From Hordeum vulgare subsp. vulgare (Eukaryota; Streptophyta; Magnoliopsida; Poales; Poaceae): 64,000 nt of DNA. The stretch is from the NCBI RefSeq assembly GCF_904849725.1, contig NC_058523.1, positions 207,231,689-207,295,688 on the forward strand, given 5' to 3'. The translations under genes and the position numbers were made by a program. Positions 11,174-23,311 of this stretch are shown piece by piece. A model generated the notes under the pieces. The model was not told the origin of the DNA. It did no database searches and was given only the letters and a program-made list of their open reading frames with translations. Numbering within the stretch: position 1 is the stretch's first letter; each line of letters opens with the position of its first letter.

Positions 11174-12305
11174 TGTCACACCCTGTTTTCACATTGCCTA
11201 AACTGTAGTCTTTTCAAATTTGGATTTCATTAAAACCTTTTAAGCAAATGATGTGAGTGCCATGATTGTCATTGATTCTATGTGTGCTTGAGTGTATGGA
11301 TCTAAAAATATTTTTTATAACATAATATTTCCATAAAAAATCATTTTTCTCATTTTAGTTAATTCAAAACCTTGCTTTGGGGTTTGCACTAAAAATCCTC
11401 TAAAGATCGTATTCTCATTCTAGCACTATTATAAGTCTCCAAAATCATAGAATAATTGTTTTATAAAATATTTTGCAATTTTATTTACATGTCCTTTTCT
11501 GAAGCGAGAAATGAAATTTCTGAGTGACAAAATATTTTTCTACCATAGAAAAATCTGAGAAAATTTGGAGATACTCCGAGGACATATATTTTCCATATAT
11601 AAGATTTTCAACCCATATTTATGTTGAAAATATTTGAGAAAACCTTTGAAAACCATTATGCCTGTTTTGACCTTTTGAAACATTTCCAAAGGAAATATTC
11701 TCAATAAATTACCAGAAAATTCTAGCATGTTCCCCAAGCTATATTTGGTAATCATGCCAAGTTTCACCTCATTCCAAGGTGGTTTGGTTAACCAAATGGC
11801 CTAAAACTTTGCAGGAGTGCTCAATACCCCAAATGAGGAGAACCTGCCAAGAATTGGATTTGTGGGGATTAATTTTCTCACATTTCCTCTTAATAAGGCA
11901 CAACTGTCTATTTGGGGGTGTATTCAAGTTTGCATTGTCAAACTTGTCCAATGGAGCTCAAATTTGGTAGAGCATCCTAATTCGTACTAAAAGTCAATCC
12001 TGTTAACTTTGAGCCTCATTGGAATAGGTTAGCTGCCCCGAACACATATCAAACACCTTCAGCTAGATTGGTCAAACAACATCTAGCACTCTCTACACCC
12101 ACTCCCTTCTCGCCAAACTCCTAGCACAGACCACCAGCACGACTCCTCAACTGCAGACGAGTGGCCCGTCCTTGGTTCAAAGTGAGCAAGGCACAAAACC
12201 CAATTTAGCTCCAGGTTCAATGCTGGTAGAGACTCTTTAAGCACCTCCCTCTGACCAACATTGATTTTCTCGGATCCTAGGAACCGAGGGGCATCTAAAC
12301 CAGCA
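11174..12305 (+). repeat. Truncated 5' LTR of element D
   Basis: Starts TGTCACACCCTGTTTTCAC and aligns with 15726 to about 16940 of the 3' LTR, apart from small indels, until roughly 12305. There the match ends abruptly in a coding-like region. Some 2.9 kb of LTR, including the TATA region at 17354, is missing. Confidence 0.85.
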
Positions 12306-12780
12306 GTACCACACCAGGGGACGCGTGAACCACATCTCCGCTGAGGAAGCCGAGGAAGAACAGGACTGCATTCTAGGTACGTTCCTCATCACCTCCACCC
12401 GAGCAACAATATTGTTGACTGTGGTGCTTCACATTCTTTTGTCACCCAAAAGTTAGCTGCAAAGAGTGGTTTGAAGCCTACCCTCTTTAATGGGCAAATG
12501 AAGCCTACCCTCTTTAAGGACCAACCTAGGATGAAGAGGAGCTGGGATCAGCATTGATGGGATAGATTTTATAGCAGATCTCATCGTCCTTAAGTCACAA
12601 GGCTTGGACATGATCCTTGGTATGGATTGGTTGGCCAGACACCAAAGCATACTGGTCTGCACCAAGAGGGCTATTACCATGACAAGTGACCAAGGGGTCA
12701 GAGTCAGATACGTCCCTGATCCTACCTCCACTCAAGTCCCTCGGGTTAATTGCCTTTCGGAAAAAGAGTTGGACTGAGTA
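12306..12780 (+). pseudogene. Element D aspartic protease remnant
   Basis: A retropepsin-like motif reads NNIVDCGASHSFVTQKLA at about 12405-12455, where the usual D-S/C-G-A-S is present as DCGAS. The segment ILKSQGLDMILGMDWL-like at about 12590-12635 is the second conserved protease block (ILGMDWL in the family; here MILGMDWLARH). A 21-bp sequence near 12475-12515 is locally duplicated. No gag or zinc knuckle precedes it because of the deletion at 12305. Confidence 0.7.
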
Positions 12781-14190
12781 CAAGTGGTATGTGAATACCC
12801 AAAAGTATTTCCTGATGAGCTGCCTAGGATGCCTCCTGACCGAGACATCGAGTTCATCATTCAGCTCATGCCCGGGTATAGGTCTACCTATAAGAATGCC
12901 TATAGGACGAGATCCAAGGAGGTGGCAGAGTTGAAGAAGCAGTTGGCTGAGCAACTCAGGAAGGAATTCATCCGTCCAAGTGCCTCACCTTGGGGATAAC
13001 CTGTTCTATTCATGTCCATGAAGGATGGGACTATCAGGCTCTGCATCGATTACCGTTCCCTCAATGAAGTCATGATAAATAACAAGTATCCACTTCCCAA
13101 GATTGAAGACCTATTCGACCAGTTAAATGGTGCCAATGTATTCTCCAAGATCGATTTCAGATCTGGGTACTACCAACTGAAGATTAGGCCCGAGGACATA
13201 TCTAAGGCGACATTCGTGACCAGGTACGATCTATTCGAGTGCATGGTTATGTCGTTTGGGTCGACCAATGTCCGAGCATACTTCATGTACCTCATGAACA
13301 AAGACTTCATGGAATACCTGGATAAGTTTGTTGTCGTCTTCATCGATGACATATTAATGTTCTCCAAATCCGAAGAAGAGCATGAGTAACATTTGAGGCT
13401 GGTGTTGGAAAAACTTCAAGAGCATCATATTTATGCCAAGTTTAGTGAATGGGGATTCTGACCGCACGAAGTTGGATTCTTGGGACATACCATGACGGCA
13501 GATGGATTTGCAGTCGATCCCGCCAAGATTACTACGGTAACCAACTCGGAGTCGCCAATCGATGTGAAGGAAGTTAGAAGCTTCCTTGGACTCGCGGCAT
13601 ACTACAACAAGTTCATGGAAGGGTTCTCTCACATCACCCGACCAATGACTCAGCTCTTGAAGAAGGGCAAGAATTTCGAATGGACGCCGGAGTGCGAAGA
13701 AAGCTTCCAGGAACCAAAGAAGAGATTGACCACCGCCCCGGTACTGGCCACTCCAGATATAAACAAAGAGTTTGTGATATACTATGATGACTCAAGAATC
13801 GTGCTCGGTGGCGTTCTGATGAAAGACGGCAGAGTCGTGGCTTATCTGTCACGGCAAGTGCGCCCGCTTGAATAAAACTACGCCACTCATGATCTCGAGT
13901 TGGCAGCTGTAGTTCGTGCCTTGAAGACATGGCAGCACTACCTCCTCGGGAAGCGATGTGAAATATACACCGACCACAAGAGTCTGAAGTATATTTTTAC
14001 CCAAAAGGATTTGAATATGAGGCAGCGAAGGTGGTTGGAACTTATTAAAGACTACGACATCAGCATTCAATACCACCCCGGTAAGGCCAACGTGGTGGCC
14101 GATGCCTTGAGCCGAAAAGCTTGCACCTTGAATACTATAATCAAGGAAAGGCTACCCGCCCTGTATGAAGAGCTGGAGAAATTCGGGTAA
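12781..14190 (+). pseudogene. Element D reverse transcriptase and RNase H
   Basis: Gypsy RT blocks appear in order: KQLAEQLRKEFIRPSASPWG (12940-12999), [33 protein letters not shown] and the catalytic FIDD at 13339-13350 (usual YVDD/FIDD). Then come VGFLGHTMTADG and SFLGLAAYYNKFM. RNase H follows: [11 protein letters not shown] in the form [14 protein letters not shown], then [13 protein letters not shown]. Stops at 12997, 13387 and 13873 and scattered missense changes break it. RT/RNase H would copy the RNA genome into DNA. Confidence 0.85.
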
Positions 14191-15160
14191 GAGCTGGTCA
14201 AACAAGGATTGCTGGCTAACCTCGAAGTCAAATCCACTCTGGCAAATGACATTAAAGAGGCCTAGAAGGGACACGAGAGCATAGAAGGCATCAAGAAGAA
14301 GATCAAGGAAGGCAAGGACCAAGGGTTCTCAGGGGATGAACATGGAGTTGTGTGGTTTGGGAAACGTTTATGCATACCCAACAAGGCTGAACTCAAGACC
14401 TTAATCTTGCAAGAGGTCCACGACACTCCCTACTCAATCCACCCTGGTGGGACCAAGATGTATCAAGACCTCCGAGAAACATTCTGGTGGCATGGCATGA
14501 AGCGGGAAATAGCTTCATATGTCACCAAGTGCGACGTATGCCAGTGGGTCAAAGCTGAGCACCAGCGACCTGCTGGGCTGCTACAACCTATCCAAGTGCC
14601 CGAATGGAAGTGGGATAAAGTCGGTATGGACTTCATCACTGGACTACCCAGATCCCGCAGAGGCCATGACTCCATATGGGTCATTGTCGATCACCTGACC
14701 AAGCTCTCACACTTCCATCCTGTCAACGCCGCTTATAGTGGCGACAAGCTAGCCAGTCTCTACATTGAGCGTATTGTTAGCCTCCATGGAGTTCCCAAGG
14801 AGATTGTGTCCGACCGAGGCACGTAGTTCACCTCAAGATTCTGGAAGAAGTTCCAAGAAGCTCCGGTAATTAAGCTCTCCTTCAACACCGCTTTCCACCC
14901 AAAGACGGGCGGACAGACGTAGCGAGTAAATCAGACACTAGAGGATATGCTCCGTGCTTGTGTCTTGGCACATGGAACCAAATGGGAAGATTGTCTGCCT
15001 TTTGCTGAGTTCTCATAAAACAACAACTCTCAGTCTAGTCACCAAATGGCCCTATTTGAAGTGATATACGGACATAAGTGCCGCACTCCGCTCAACTAGT
15101 CCGAAACTGGTGAAGGGTTGAATTTCGGGCCAGACGTCCTCCTGAAGCTGAAGAAAAGGT
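14191..15160 (+). pseudogene. Element D integrase, catalytic Glu replaced by a stop
   Basis: The zinc-binding domain reads HDTPYSIHPGGTKMYQDL, then CDVCQWVKAEHQ. The core has the first Asp in GMDFITGLPRS and the second in IVSDRGT. A TAG at 14824 follows immediately. The third catalytic residue, Glu in the family motif GGQTERVNQ, is itself a TAG at 14920-14922 (GGQ-T-stop-RVNQ). Further stops follow at about 15016 and 15100. Confidence 0.85.
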
Positions 15161-15682
15161 GCAACTTGTCAGGGAGCACCTAAAGGCTGCCATGTCGCGG
15201 CAAAAGAGCTATGCGGATTCCCACCGCAGGGAATTGGAGCTCAACCCCAGAGACCATGTGTACCTCCGCGCCACACCTCTCAAGGGGACTAAGCATTTCC
15301 ACGTCAAGGGGAAACGTGCTTCAAGATGCATTGGACCTTTTAAGATCACGGCAAGGCGTGGAGAAGTTGCTTACCAGTTGGAGCTACCCCCAAAATTTTG
15401 GGTGTGCACAACGTCTTCCATGTGTCACAACTTCGGAAGTGCCTTCAAGCGCCGAACCGTCCAGATCTTTATAAGGACATCGACCATCAAGCTATTGACC
15501 TTCAGCCTGACCTCACCTATCGCGAGAGACCGATCCACATCCTGGACGAAGCCGAGCGTTGTAACAGAAGCCGCACCATCAAGTACTTCAAGGTCCAGTG
15601 GAGCAACCACACCGAAGCAGAAGCAACATGGGAGCATGAATACTATCTCAGATCCGAATTTTTGTACCTTTTTAGCACCTAG
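15161..15682 (+). pseudogene. Element D integrase C-terminus with chromodomain
   Basis: 15161-15400 contains the GPY/F-like segment (GPFKITARRGEVAYQLELP). After a frameshift the 15398-15682 frame gives VFHVSQLRKCLQ, a linker, then the chromodomain: PIHILDEAERC, TIKYFKVQWSNHTEAEATWE. Chromovirus chromodomains steer integration towards heterochromatin marks; the aromatic W-x-E core (VQWSN...TWE) is visible. The ORF ends at 15680 with a stop just before the polypurine tract. Confidence 0.8.
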
Positions 15683-15709
15683 CTTAGTAATCTCAGGGAC
15701 GAGATTCTT

Positions 15710-15725
15710 GTAAGGGGGATAGGTC
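15710..15725 (+). other. Polypurine tract of element D
   Basis: AAGGGGGATAGG immediately upstream of the 3' LTR, the plus-strand DNA primer site. Confidence 0.75.
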
Positions 15726-17353
15726 TGTCACACCCTGTTTTCACTTTGCCTCAACTGCAGTCTTTTCAAATTTGGATTTAATTAAAACTCTCTAAGAAAA
15801 TGTTGTGATTGCGATGATTGTCATTGATTCTATGTATGCTTGAGTGTATAGATCTAAAAATATTTTTTATAACATAATATTTCCATAAAAAATCCTTTTT
15901 CTCATTTTTGTTAATTCAAAACCTTGCTTTCGGGTTTGGACTATAAGTCCCTGATTTCAAGGGGGTGCCTTCACCTAAAATTTTTATTCTGATTCTAGCA
16001 CTATTATAACTCTCCAAAACATAAAATAAATATTTTATAAAATATTTTCCTATTGTATTTACATGTCCTTTTCTGAGGCTAGAAATGATATTTCTGAGTG
16101 GAATTATTTTTTGACCTTAGAAAATCTGAGAAAATTTGGAGATACTCTAAGGACATATTTTTTTGATATATAAGATTTTCAACCCCTATTTATGTTCAAA
16201 TTATTTTGGGAAACCTTTGAAAACCTATTCTATCTGTTTTGACCTTTTGAAATATTTCCAAAGGAATTATTCTCAATAAATTCCAAGAAAATTCTAGAAT
16301 ATTCCCCAAACTATATTTGGTGACCATGCCAAGTTTCACCTAATTCTAAGGTGGTTTGGTTGACCAAATAATCCTAAAACCCTTCCTGTCCAGATTCAAG
16401 TTGAAGCAACTCTACATTAGAAAGTTTGTCCAAATCGCCTAAAACTTTGCAGGAGTTCTTAATACCCAAAATGTGGAGACCCTACCAAGAATTGGATTTG
16501 TGGGGATTAATTTGCGCACATTTCCTCTTAATAATGCAAAATTGGCCATTTGGGGGTGTTTTCGAGTTTGCATTGCCAAACTTGTCCAATGCAGCTCAAA
16601 TTTGGTAGAGCATCCTAATCTTGCTTAAAACTCAATCCTGTTAACTTTCAGCCTCATAGGTAAAGGTTAGCAGCCCCAAACACAGATCAAACACCTTCAG
16701 CCAGATTGGTCAAAACAACATCTAGCACTACACCCAGTCCCTTCTCTCCAAACTCCTAGCACAGACTGCCAGCACCACTGCTCAACTGCAGACGAGTGGC
16801 CCCTCCTTGGTTCAAAGTGAGTAAGCCAAAAACCCCAATTTAGATCTTGGTTCAATTTTGGCACAGCCTCCTTAAGCACCTCCCTTTGACCAACATTGAT
16901 CTTCTCGGATCCTAGCAACCGAGCGACAACTAACCCAGCCCAGAGATAAGGCCAGAGCGCGCCAGAGTGCGCCAGCATGCCGTGGCATGCCAAAACTACG
17001 CTCTGGACACGCTACACAGCACACCCTAGGCTAGGGAGGCCAGCCCCGACCGGTTCTCACCTCCCCTCGATGTCACACCTCGCCCCCGACAACGACCTGA
17101 CTCAGGGAAGCCTCAGGGCCCCTTTCTTCCCCTCTCCACTAACTCGGGCAATGCATGCCCGCGCGCGCCCGATTCGATCAGGAGGGTGCGGCCCCATAGC
17201 ACGCCTGCACAGCTGCCCCCGCTCCTCCCATTACCCCCGTAGAGTCCGAAACCATGTCCACAAACCGTGGTTTCGGCGCCGAGCCATCTCTTCCTCTCCT
17301 CCAGCCATGGCGAAAACCACCAACGCGCTCCCGCTTGATGCCCCGTCGATAGC

Positions 17354-17362
17354 CTATAAATA
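17354..17362 (+). promoter_or_regulatory. TATA box in the 3' LTR of D
   Basis: CTATAAATA after a GC-rich U3, followed within about 35 bp by a pyrimidine-rich segment (CTCCACCCCCCCCG) suited to transcription initiation. In the intact element the same site in the 5' LTR would drive transcription; here the 5' copy is deleted. Confidence 0.6.
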
Positions 17363-18276
17363 GGCTCCACCCCCCCCGTCGTTCTAGCACCTCATTACTC
17401 TCCTACCAACCTTCAATCGATCCCCTAAGACCCCACTTGAGCAAGGAGAGCCCCGGTGTTCAAGATCGACCGACGCGCTGCCGCGTCGGAGCTTCATCGA
17501 TCTCGGGCAACAGGATCGCTCTCGAGCTCCTCTCACTTCTCTCGTGACCACAACAGGCTCAGGAAGCTCGTCCACCACTCCCCCGGGCCTCTCCCCTCTC
17601 TGGACACCGTTCTCCACCGCAACCGAAAACTCCACAGCCCGCAGTCTCGTCGTCACTGGTGACACAGGTACTCCCCGTCGGTCCGTCGACCACTACCAGG
17701 TAGGTGGAGACACTACGAGCCTATTTTTTTGCTCACTTGGCCACGAGAGCGTCCGAGCCACCACTGGCGTGCTTCCCCTACTATCTGTCTGGAGCTGGAA
17801 AATGACCCCGACAAGAGGATCCCACCTGTCACTGGCCAGTGTCTCCCCCTCTCCCCCTCCGTATCGCTGACCGTAGGGGCCCGCGCGTCAGGTTTAAACC
17901 CAACGACGCGCGCGCATGGGTTAGCTGGTTGGCTAGCTGGCCAGTTGGTCAGTTGGGCCGGCACCACTGTTGGCCGACCCAGACTAGGGGCTGAACCCCT
18001 TTTCTTTATTTTTAAATCTGGAGTCTTAGATTATTCCACCATAATTCCTCTAAAATATGTAGAATTTATTAATGTTGTTGTGTAAATTTTTGTAAAGACT
18101 TTTATACACAACATTAATTAAATACCTAGTTTGGGTATTTTTAGCTCCTCTTAATGAGACTTTAAAAATACATGTCTACTTCAAAAACAGAAACAAACAT
18201 TTTTAAATCTAAAGATAGAATTTCCCACAATAGGTTAACACATTTAGTATGAGTATGCGCTCTATTTTTCAGTGTG

Positions 18277-18302
18277 ATTATTATTATTATTATTATTATT
18301 AC
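18277..18302. repeat. (ATT)n microsatellite in D's LTR
   Basis: About eight ATT units in succession within the long LTR. Confidence 0.85.
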
Positions 18303-19898
18303 GATGATAGATCACGCGTTTGACGAAGGACTTGGACCCGAAGACCTCAAAGACCCCGGATACCTAACGGATCAAGGCAAGCAGCCCTTTGACCATGTTG
18401 AGAAAACATTTTTTTATGCAGGCCATGTTTAATACTTTATGCTGGTTCATCTGATCATGAAATAGTCGGTAACCCCTCGGCAGGGTGTTCCTGATGGCTC
18501 CTCTGGAGCTCTTGCATTTGAGCATGACCCAACCACCAATGAGGGTCAAGAAGATAAAATGTTGACAAGTAGTAGTAGTGCTTGCATAGGATGATCATAT
18601 GCATGGTCATGGTAAGACCGAGATGATATCAATGGTTTTTCGAAAACCCCGTCCGATGCCACTATTGCCCAAGGATGATGGTGTTGAGCTGGATGACCAC
18701 TTGAGAAATAAGTGGTGTACCGGAAAGTTTTTGTGTGAGTGGTTTCGAAAATGGATTAGATTTATGATGCGTCGACTGTCCCAACCTTACATGTGTGACC
18801 ACGAGACCCCTTTATGGGATGGGGCTTTGTTGATTACTTTGGTCAGTGTTAACAAAGAGCCTGCATTATTAGTGGTGGGAGTGATGTGGTCACTCTCATG
18901 ACGGGGTCGTACCAGGTAGGTTGACTAACCCATTATTACGTGTTCCAGGCACACCGTTGGTCCCCGCAAGGATGATACGGTCTAGAGTTGTTACTTGTAA
19001 GACGTACATCATGTGGGTTGGGTACCAATCGAGTGGAGTCTTTGTCTAGTGTCGTCAGGGGAAAGGAAATGATCGGGTACTTACCTCGGGTATGTTATAT
19101 ACTACGAGTAGTGGATGACACGAAATTTTCTCGGATCTCGTGGGTATAGCGTACTACCTCTGCAGATTGTAAAACTATTCGAATAGTCAGGTCTGTGGTC
19201 AAGGGAAGTTGCGTAATCCTGCTTACACGACATCAAGTCGTTTCCGCGTAAACCATGTGTTCGTATAAAGTTGTTATCTGAGTAAGATGATATGAGAAGT
19301 CTGGAGACTTGGCATATAGGGTAAATCTATGGCGTTGAACCCTCAGCGGATATGTTGATATTTCTGACTTGTTCTTATGAATACCATCTAGTTCTGATGC
19401 ATGTCCAAACAAGCAATTCATCATGCTTATTTACAATCAAAACTTGCTTTCCGCATAGGCCGTATATTACTTTATTATCCTACCAACTGCATTATCCATA
19501 TTAGGGGTTGTTTGCGAGTACATTCAATGTACTCATTGGCTTGCCACTTGTTATTTTATTGACCACACATGGAGGAACCAGAGTATGGAGAATAATTCGT
19601 CGTCGGAGACGGACAGACGACCTAGGACGCTTCCTAGTCAGAATGCCTATTGGTTAAGGCTGATGGCATGGGTTCCCATTTACTACCAAGTATTCCGCTA
19701 GTAGTTGTGTTGGTGTGATGGGCCTTCTTGGCCATATATATGTAAGACATGACATTGATGGTCCTTTATTGTATCATACATTAATTTCAGATGTAAGACT
19801 CTTGTTATTTAGTATTTGTGTGTAAAGTGACCATTGATCTTTGGGATCACTAGACACGTGCATTCGGCGTTCTCGACGCGTAAGTCGGGTTCCCTATA

Positions 19899-21271
19899 CA
19901 CAGGTTGAAGGAATTGACTTGGATGAAACTTTTGTACCTGTTGCTAGACTTGAAGCTATTCAAATATTGCTTACTTATGCTAACCATCACAATATTACTC
20001 TATATCAAATGGATGTGAAAAGTGCATTCCTCAATGGTAAGCTTGAGGAAGAAGTATATGTTGCCCGGCCCCGAGGTTTTGAAGACCCGAAGCATCCTGA
20101 CAAAGTCTTCACACTTAAAAAGGCACTCTATGTCCTCAAGAAAGCCCCTCGGGCGTGCTATGACACATTGAAGAAATTCCTCATGAAGAAAGGCTTCAAA
20201 CCCAGTTCACTTGATCCTACACTTCTCCAAAAATACTATGACAATGAACTATTCCTATGCCAAATATTTTTCAACGATATTAGTTTTTGTTGTATTGACA
20301 AACATTACATCGATGTATCTGCGAACATGATGGGTGAAGAATATCAAATGTCCATGATGGGGGGGATGAAATTCTTCTTAGGTCTCCAAATTTGTCAACA
20401 ATGCAATGGCATCTTCATCTCTCAAGAGAAATACCTCAAGGATGTCCTGAAGAAATTCGGGATGCATGAATGCAAAGGCGTAAAGATTCCTATGCCTACC
20501 AATGGCCACCTCTGCAGTTACGAAAATGGTATAGATTTCGATCAGCAGGTATATCGGTCTATGATTGGCTCCTTCTTGTACCTATGTGCATCTAGGCCGG
20601 GCATTATGCTTAGTGTTTGCATGTGTGCACGTTTCCAAGCAAAACCGAAGGAATCACACCATAAGGTTGTGAAACATATTCTTTGATATCTAGCTCACAC
20701 ACCAAAGCTTGGATTATGGTACCCCAAGGGCTCAAATATTCACCTCATTGGATATTATGATTCTAATTATGTTGGTGACCGCGTGGATCGCGAGTCAACG
20801 TCACGCACATGTCATTTCCTCGGATGATCCTTAGTCTGCTGGTCCTCAAAGAAGAAGAACTGCGTATCACTCTCCACTTCTAAAGCTGAATACATTGCTA
20901 TTGGATCTTGCTGTGCTCAACTACTATGGATGAAGCAAACCCTCAAAGACTACGACATCAAGAAGAAGAATGTGCCCCTCTACTGTGACAATGAGAGTGC
21001 AATCAAGATCGCCCACAACCCAGTACAACAATTGAAGACGAAGCACATCCAAATTCGTCATCATTTTCTTTGTGATCATGTACTCAAGGGCAATATCATC
21101 ATCGACCATGTGACGACTGATGGCCAGTTAGCAGATACCTTCACCACGCCCTTGGATGAGAAAAGGTTGTGCAAGTTGCAGTGTGAGCAATATCCTAGAA
21201 TCTTCGAATATTCTATAAAAATGCACACATCCCAACACTTATGCAACACACGAAGAAATGTTGTTCTTTAA
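19899..21271 (+). pseudogene. Element A RT C-terminus and RNase H
   Basis: Resumes element A after D. RVT_2 continues with [69 protein letters not shown] and [15 protein letters not shown]. The catalytic YVDD is altered: the equivalent of B's [10 protein letters not shown] reads [10 protein letters not shown] at about 20258-20290, so both surroundings and an Asp are changed. RNase H shows SLSTSKAEYIA (usual STAEAEY), WMKQTLKDYDI, LYCDNESAIKIA and KHIQIRHHFLCDHV. Stops at 20684, 20825 and elsewhere. The frame ends at 21269, followed by spacer. Confidence 0.85.
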
Positions 21272-21707
21272 TCAATAAATAATAACACTCTAAGTGAGAA
21301 GAAATTAATGAAGTATTTGATTCTCACGGCCCTACAAAAATTGTACGCGACGCCTGAAATCATCATTTTTATACGGTGGGTCATGCCACGACCAAACTTT
21401 GAAAATTTTCAAAGTTGAAATTCTTCAAATCTGAGACTTTGCCTAAATTTCTCAAAATTTTCAAACTCTTCAGTTTTTTTCAAATTCTTAAAAACTTAGT
21501 GTGATGATATTCATTGACTATATATTATATAGTGAGCTTTCAATGTCCTCAACAGCATTCACTTATTGCTAAGCCTACAAGTTGGTATTTCTTCTAAGTG
21601 AATGTGATCGGGCCCATCTACTCTGTATGCTAAGCTCAAACTAGTCTATTCTCATTCTTCATATGCGTTCTATTTGAAACTTGTTCGATGTCCTCACTGA
21701 GTCCTTG
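21272..21707 (+). other. Element A spacer after pol
   Basis: Non-coding, repetitive in short CTCAAA/TTCAAA units, and homologous to 29403-29935 of B. It ends in CCTTG (21703-21707), the left target-site duplication of element T. B's uninterrupted counterpart (GTCCTTGTCAG near 29920) shows the pre-insertion state. Confidence 0.75.
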
Positions 21708-21843
21708 TGTCATTGTTTTCTCACGAAAGATGCCATAGGTAGGCTTATCGAGGGTGGTTGGGACCGAAAGGACACCGGCGGGCTCCGGGAACGGGATTTG
21801 TAACTAGCAAGCACGACACACGATGTACCTAGGTTCGGGGCTG
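21708..21843 (-). repeat. 3' LTR of T, outer piece (split by B)
   Basis: Plus-strand start TGTCATTGTTTTCTCACG. It aligns base for base with the left end of the right LTR at 54543 (23 bases before the shared TGCCATAGGTAGG in both). Ends at GGCTG, the left target-site copy of element B. By eye about 16 of the first 112 aligned bases differ from the other LTR. Confidence 0.85.
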
Positions 21844-23244
21844 TGTAAGTCGATCTAGTGCCCTTGTTGATTTTTGTGGTTTAAAGACTTTTAGGTTAAG
21901 TGACTAATGTGTATGTAAGTGCACACATGCTCTATAAGTCGCTGAGGAGTTTGAGTTATACGATGAATATCGACCCCTAAAAATGTATGTATTTGGCTGA
22001 AGAAATTGGTCTAAAGTTGAAGACTGTGATCGCGAAGAAATCACGATGAAATTGATATTCCTCATTAAGATGATGAAAATGAGGAATTCGGTGTTTCCAG
22101 AAGAAAAAGTGTCTGAAGACTTTGAAGCGTGAAGATTTACTATTTCTGTTTCATTTTATTTATTCCTGAGTCATAGGAACACCGTACTATTAAAGGGGGT
22201 CGAGGTAATACTACGGAATGAATTTCCTCATGATGCTCAACCCATGGCAAAACCTACCAAAGCCTCAAAGTGAGGAATATGAGAGACCTGAGGACTTTCA
22301 CAGTTGAAAGTTTCTACCGTTGTCGCGACACGCGCCACCTCACTAATCTTATCCACCCAATAGTCACATTATTTAAGGGCATTTATGTCAAATCATGTCG
22401 GGATGCTACGAGGCTATAAATAGCCGCCCCCACAACCACAAGCTGGTTGGCTGCTCCAAGAGAAACTGACACTTTTCATTTAGAGCAACCCAGATTAGTC
22501 AGAGTCTTCGAGAGTAAATCATCAAGTGAGGAAATACCCCAAACACGAAACGACAAACCAAAAACCAAGTGATTGAGCATCACTGAAGAATTTGTTCATA
22601 TGTGGAACTGAAGGACTATGCATCCTCCAGACGGATAGCTGTCATGGTCTAGAGCATCCAGCAGTCAATTGTGGATCGTCGGGTGACCGAGTTTGTGAGG
22701 GTTTGGAAGTCTGCCCTGAGGACTTACCACGAGTGTTGGGTGAGGATTGTGTGTCCTTAGCTCAAGGAGAATACGATAGGGACTGTGTGTCCCGGGACTG
22801 TGTGTCCCTTAGTTTCAGTACCAAGCCGCTCCAAACCATACGTCCGACTATCACATCGGTTGGAACTGGGTCATCAACAACGGTCTTCATCGTGATACGG
22901 GTTCTATTTTTTCAACTCTTTAATTTCCTCAAAATTGTATGTTGAAGACTTCCATCTGTGTTGTTTGAAGAATTTGTCTGAAGACTTTTTGTGAATTTCC
23001 TCAACCTCAAATTCCTCACTCGAGCTAATCTTCACCTGTATTCTTTACACCTTCTCACTTTGCAAACCGATTCTCACAATCTTCACTTAGTAATCTCTTG
23101 TATTAGATATTGCTTATCTGATCCTGCGCTATTTCCGCTGCACTTAATTCATCATTGAGGAATTTCCTCACAAGGAATTTCCTCAGCGATGAAATTCTAA
23201 AAATCGCCTATTCACCCCCCTCTAGTCGATATAAGGCACTTTTA
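21844..23244 (+). repeat. 5' LTR of element B
   Basis: 1401 bp, TGTAAGTCGATCTAGTGCC to ...GGCACTTTTA; the terminal CA has mutated to TA. TATA box at 22415-22422. The primer-binding site follows after two bases. Confidence 0.9.
22415..22422 (+). promoter_or_regulatory. TATA box in the 5' LTR of B
   Basis: TATAAATA in GGCTATAAATAGCCGCC, the position equivalent to 5797 in A and 35359 in B's 3' LTR. Confidence 0.7.
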
Positions 23245-23246
23245 AT

Positions 23247-23258
23247 TGGTATCAGAGC
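23247..23258 (+). other. Primer-binding site of B (tRNA-Met type)
   Basis: TGGTATCAGAGC, identical to A's site at 6646. Confidence 0.9.
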
Positions 23259-23311
23259 AAGGTACTCCCTTGTTCTGTGTGATTTGGGTTTAACCACCTG
23301 GAGTTTTAGTT

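Larger units (their letters stand above)
11174..19898 (+). mobile_element. Element D: Tekay/Del-type chromovirus (Ty3/gypsy)
   Basis: An 8.7-kb gypsy element nested in A's reverse transcriptase, with target-site duplication CACAG (11169-11173 and 19899-19903). It has pol order protease, RT, RNase H, integrase, then a C-terminal chromodomain, which defines chromoviruses; the layout and very long LTRs fit Tekay/Del. The 3' LTR is 4173 bp and complete. The 5' LTR keeps only its first 1132 bp: a deletion at about 12305 removed the rest of that LTR, the primer-binding site and all gag, joining directly to sequence just before the protease. The terminal base pair of the 3' LTR reads TA instead of CA, a probable C-to-T change. 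Confidence 0.85.
15726..19898 (+). repeat. Complete 3' LTR of element D (4.2 kb)
   Basis: Starts TGTCACACCCTGTTTTCAC and ends at ...GGGTTCCCTATA, flanked by CACAG. It is 4173 bp. The first 1.2 kb is AT-rich and matches the 5' remnant; 16960-17990 is strikingly GC-rich and holds a TATA box (17354-17362). 18000-18300 is AT-rich with an (ATT)n tract. An open frame at 18599-18901 has no recognised domain and is probably chance. Confidence 0.85.

Noticed and set aside
18599..18901. 100-codon open frame in D's 3' LTR
   Set aside because: No domain recognised, and it lies inside an LTR; treated as chance.
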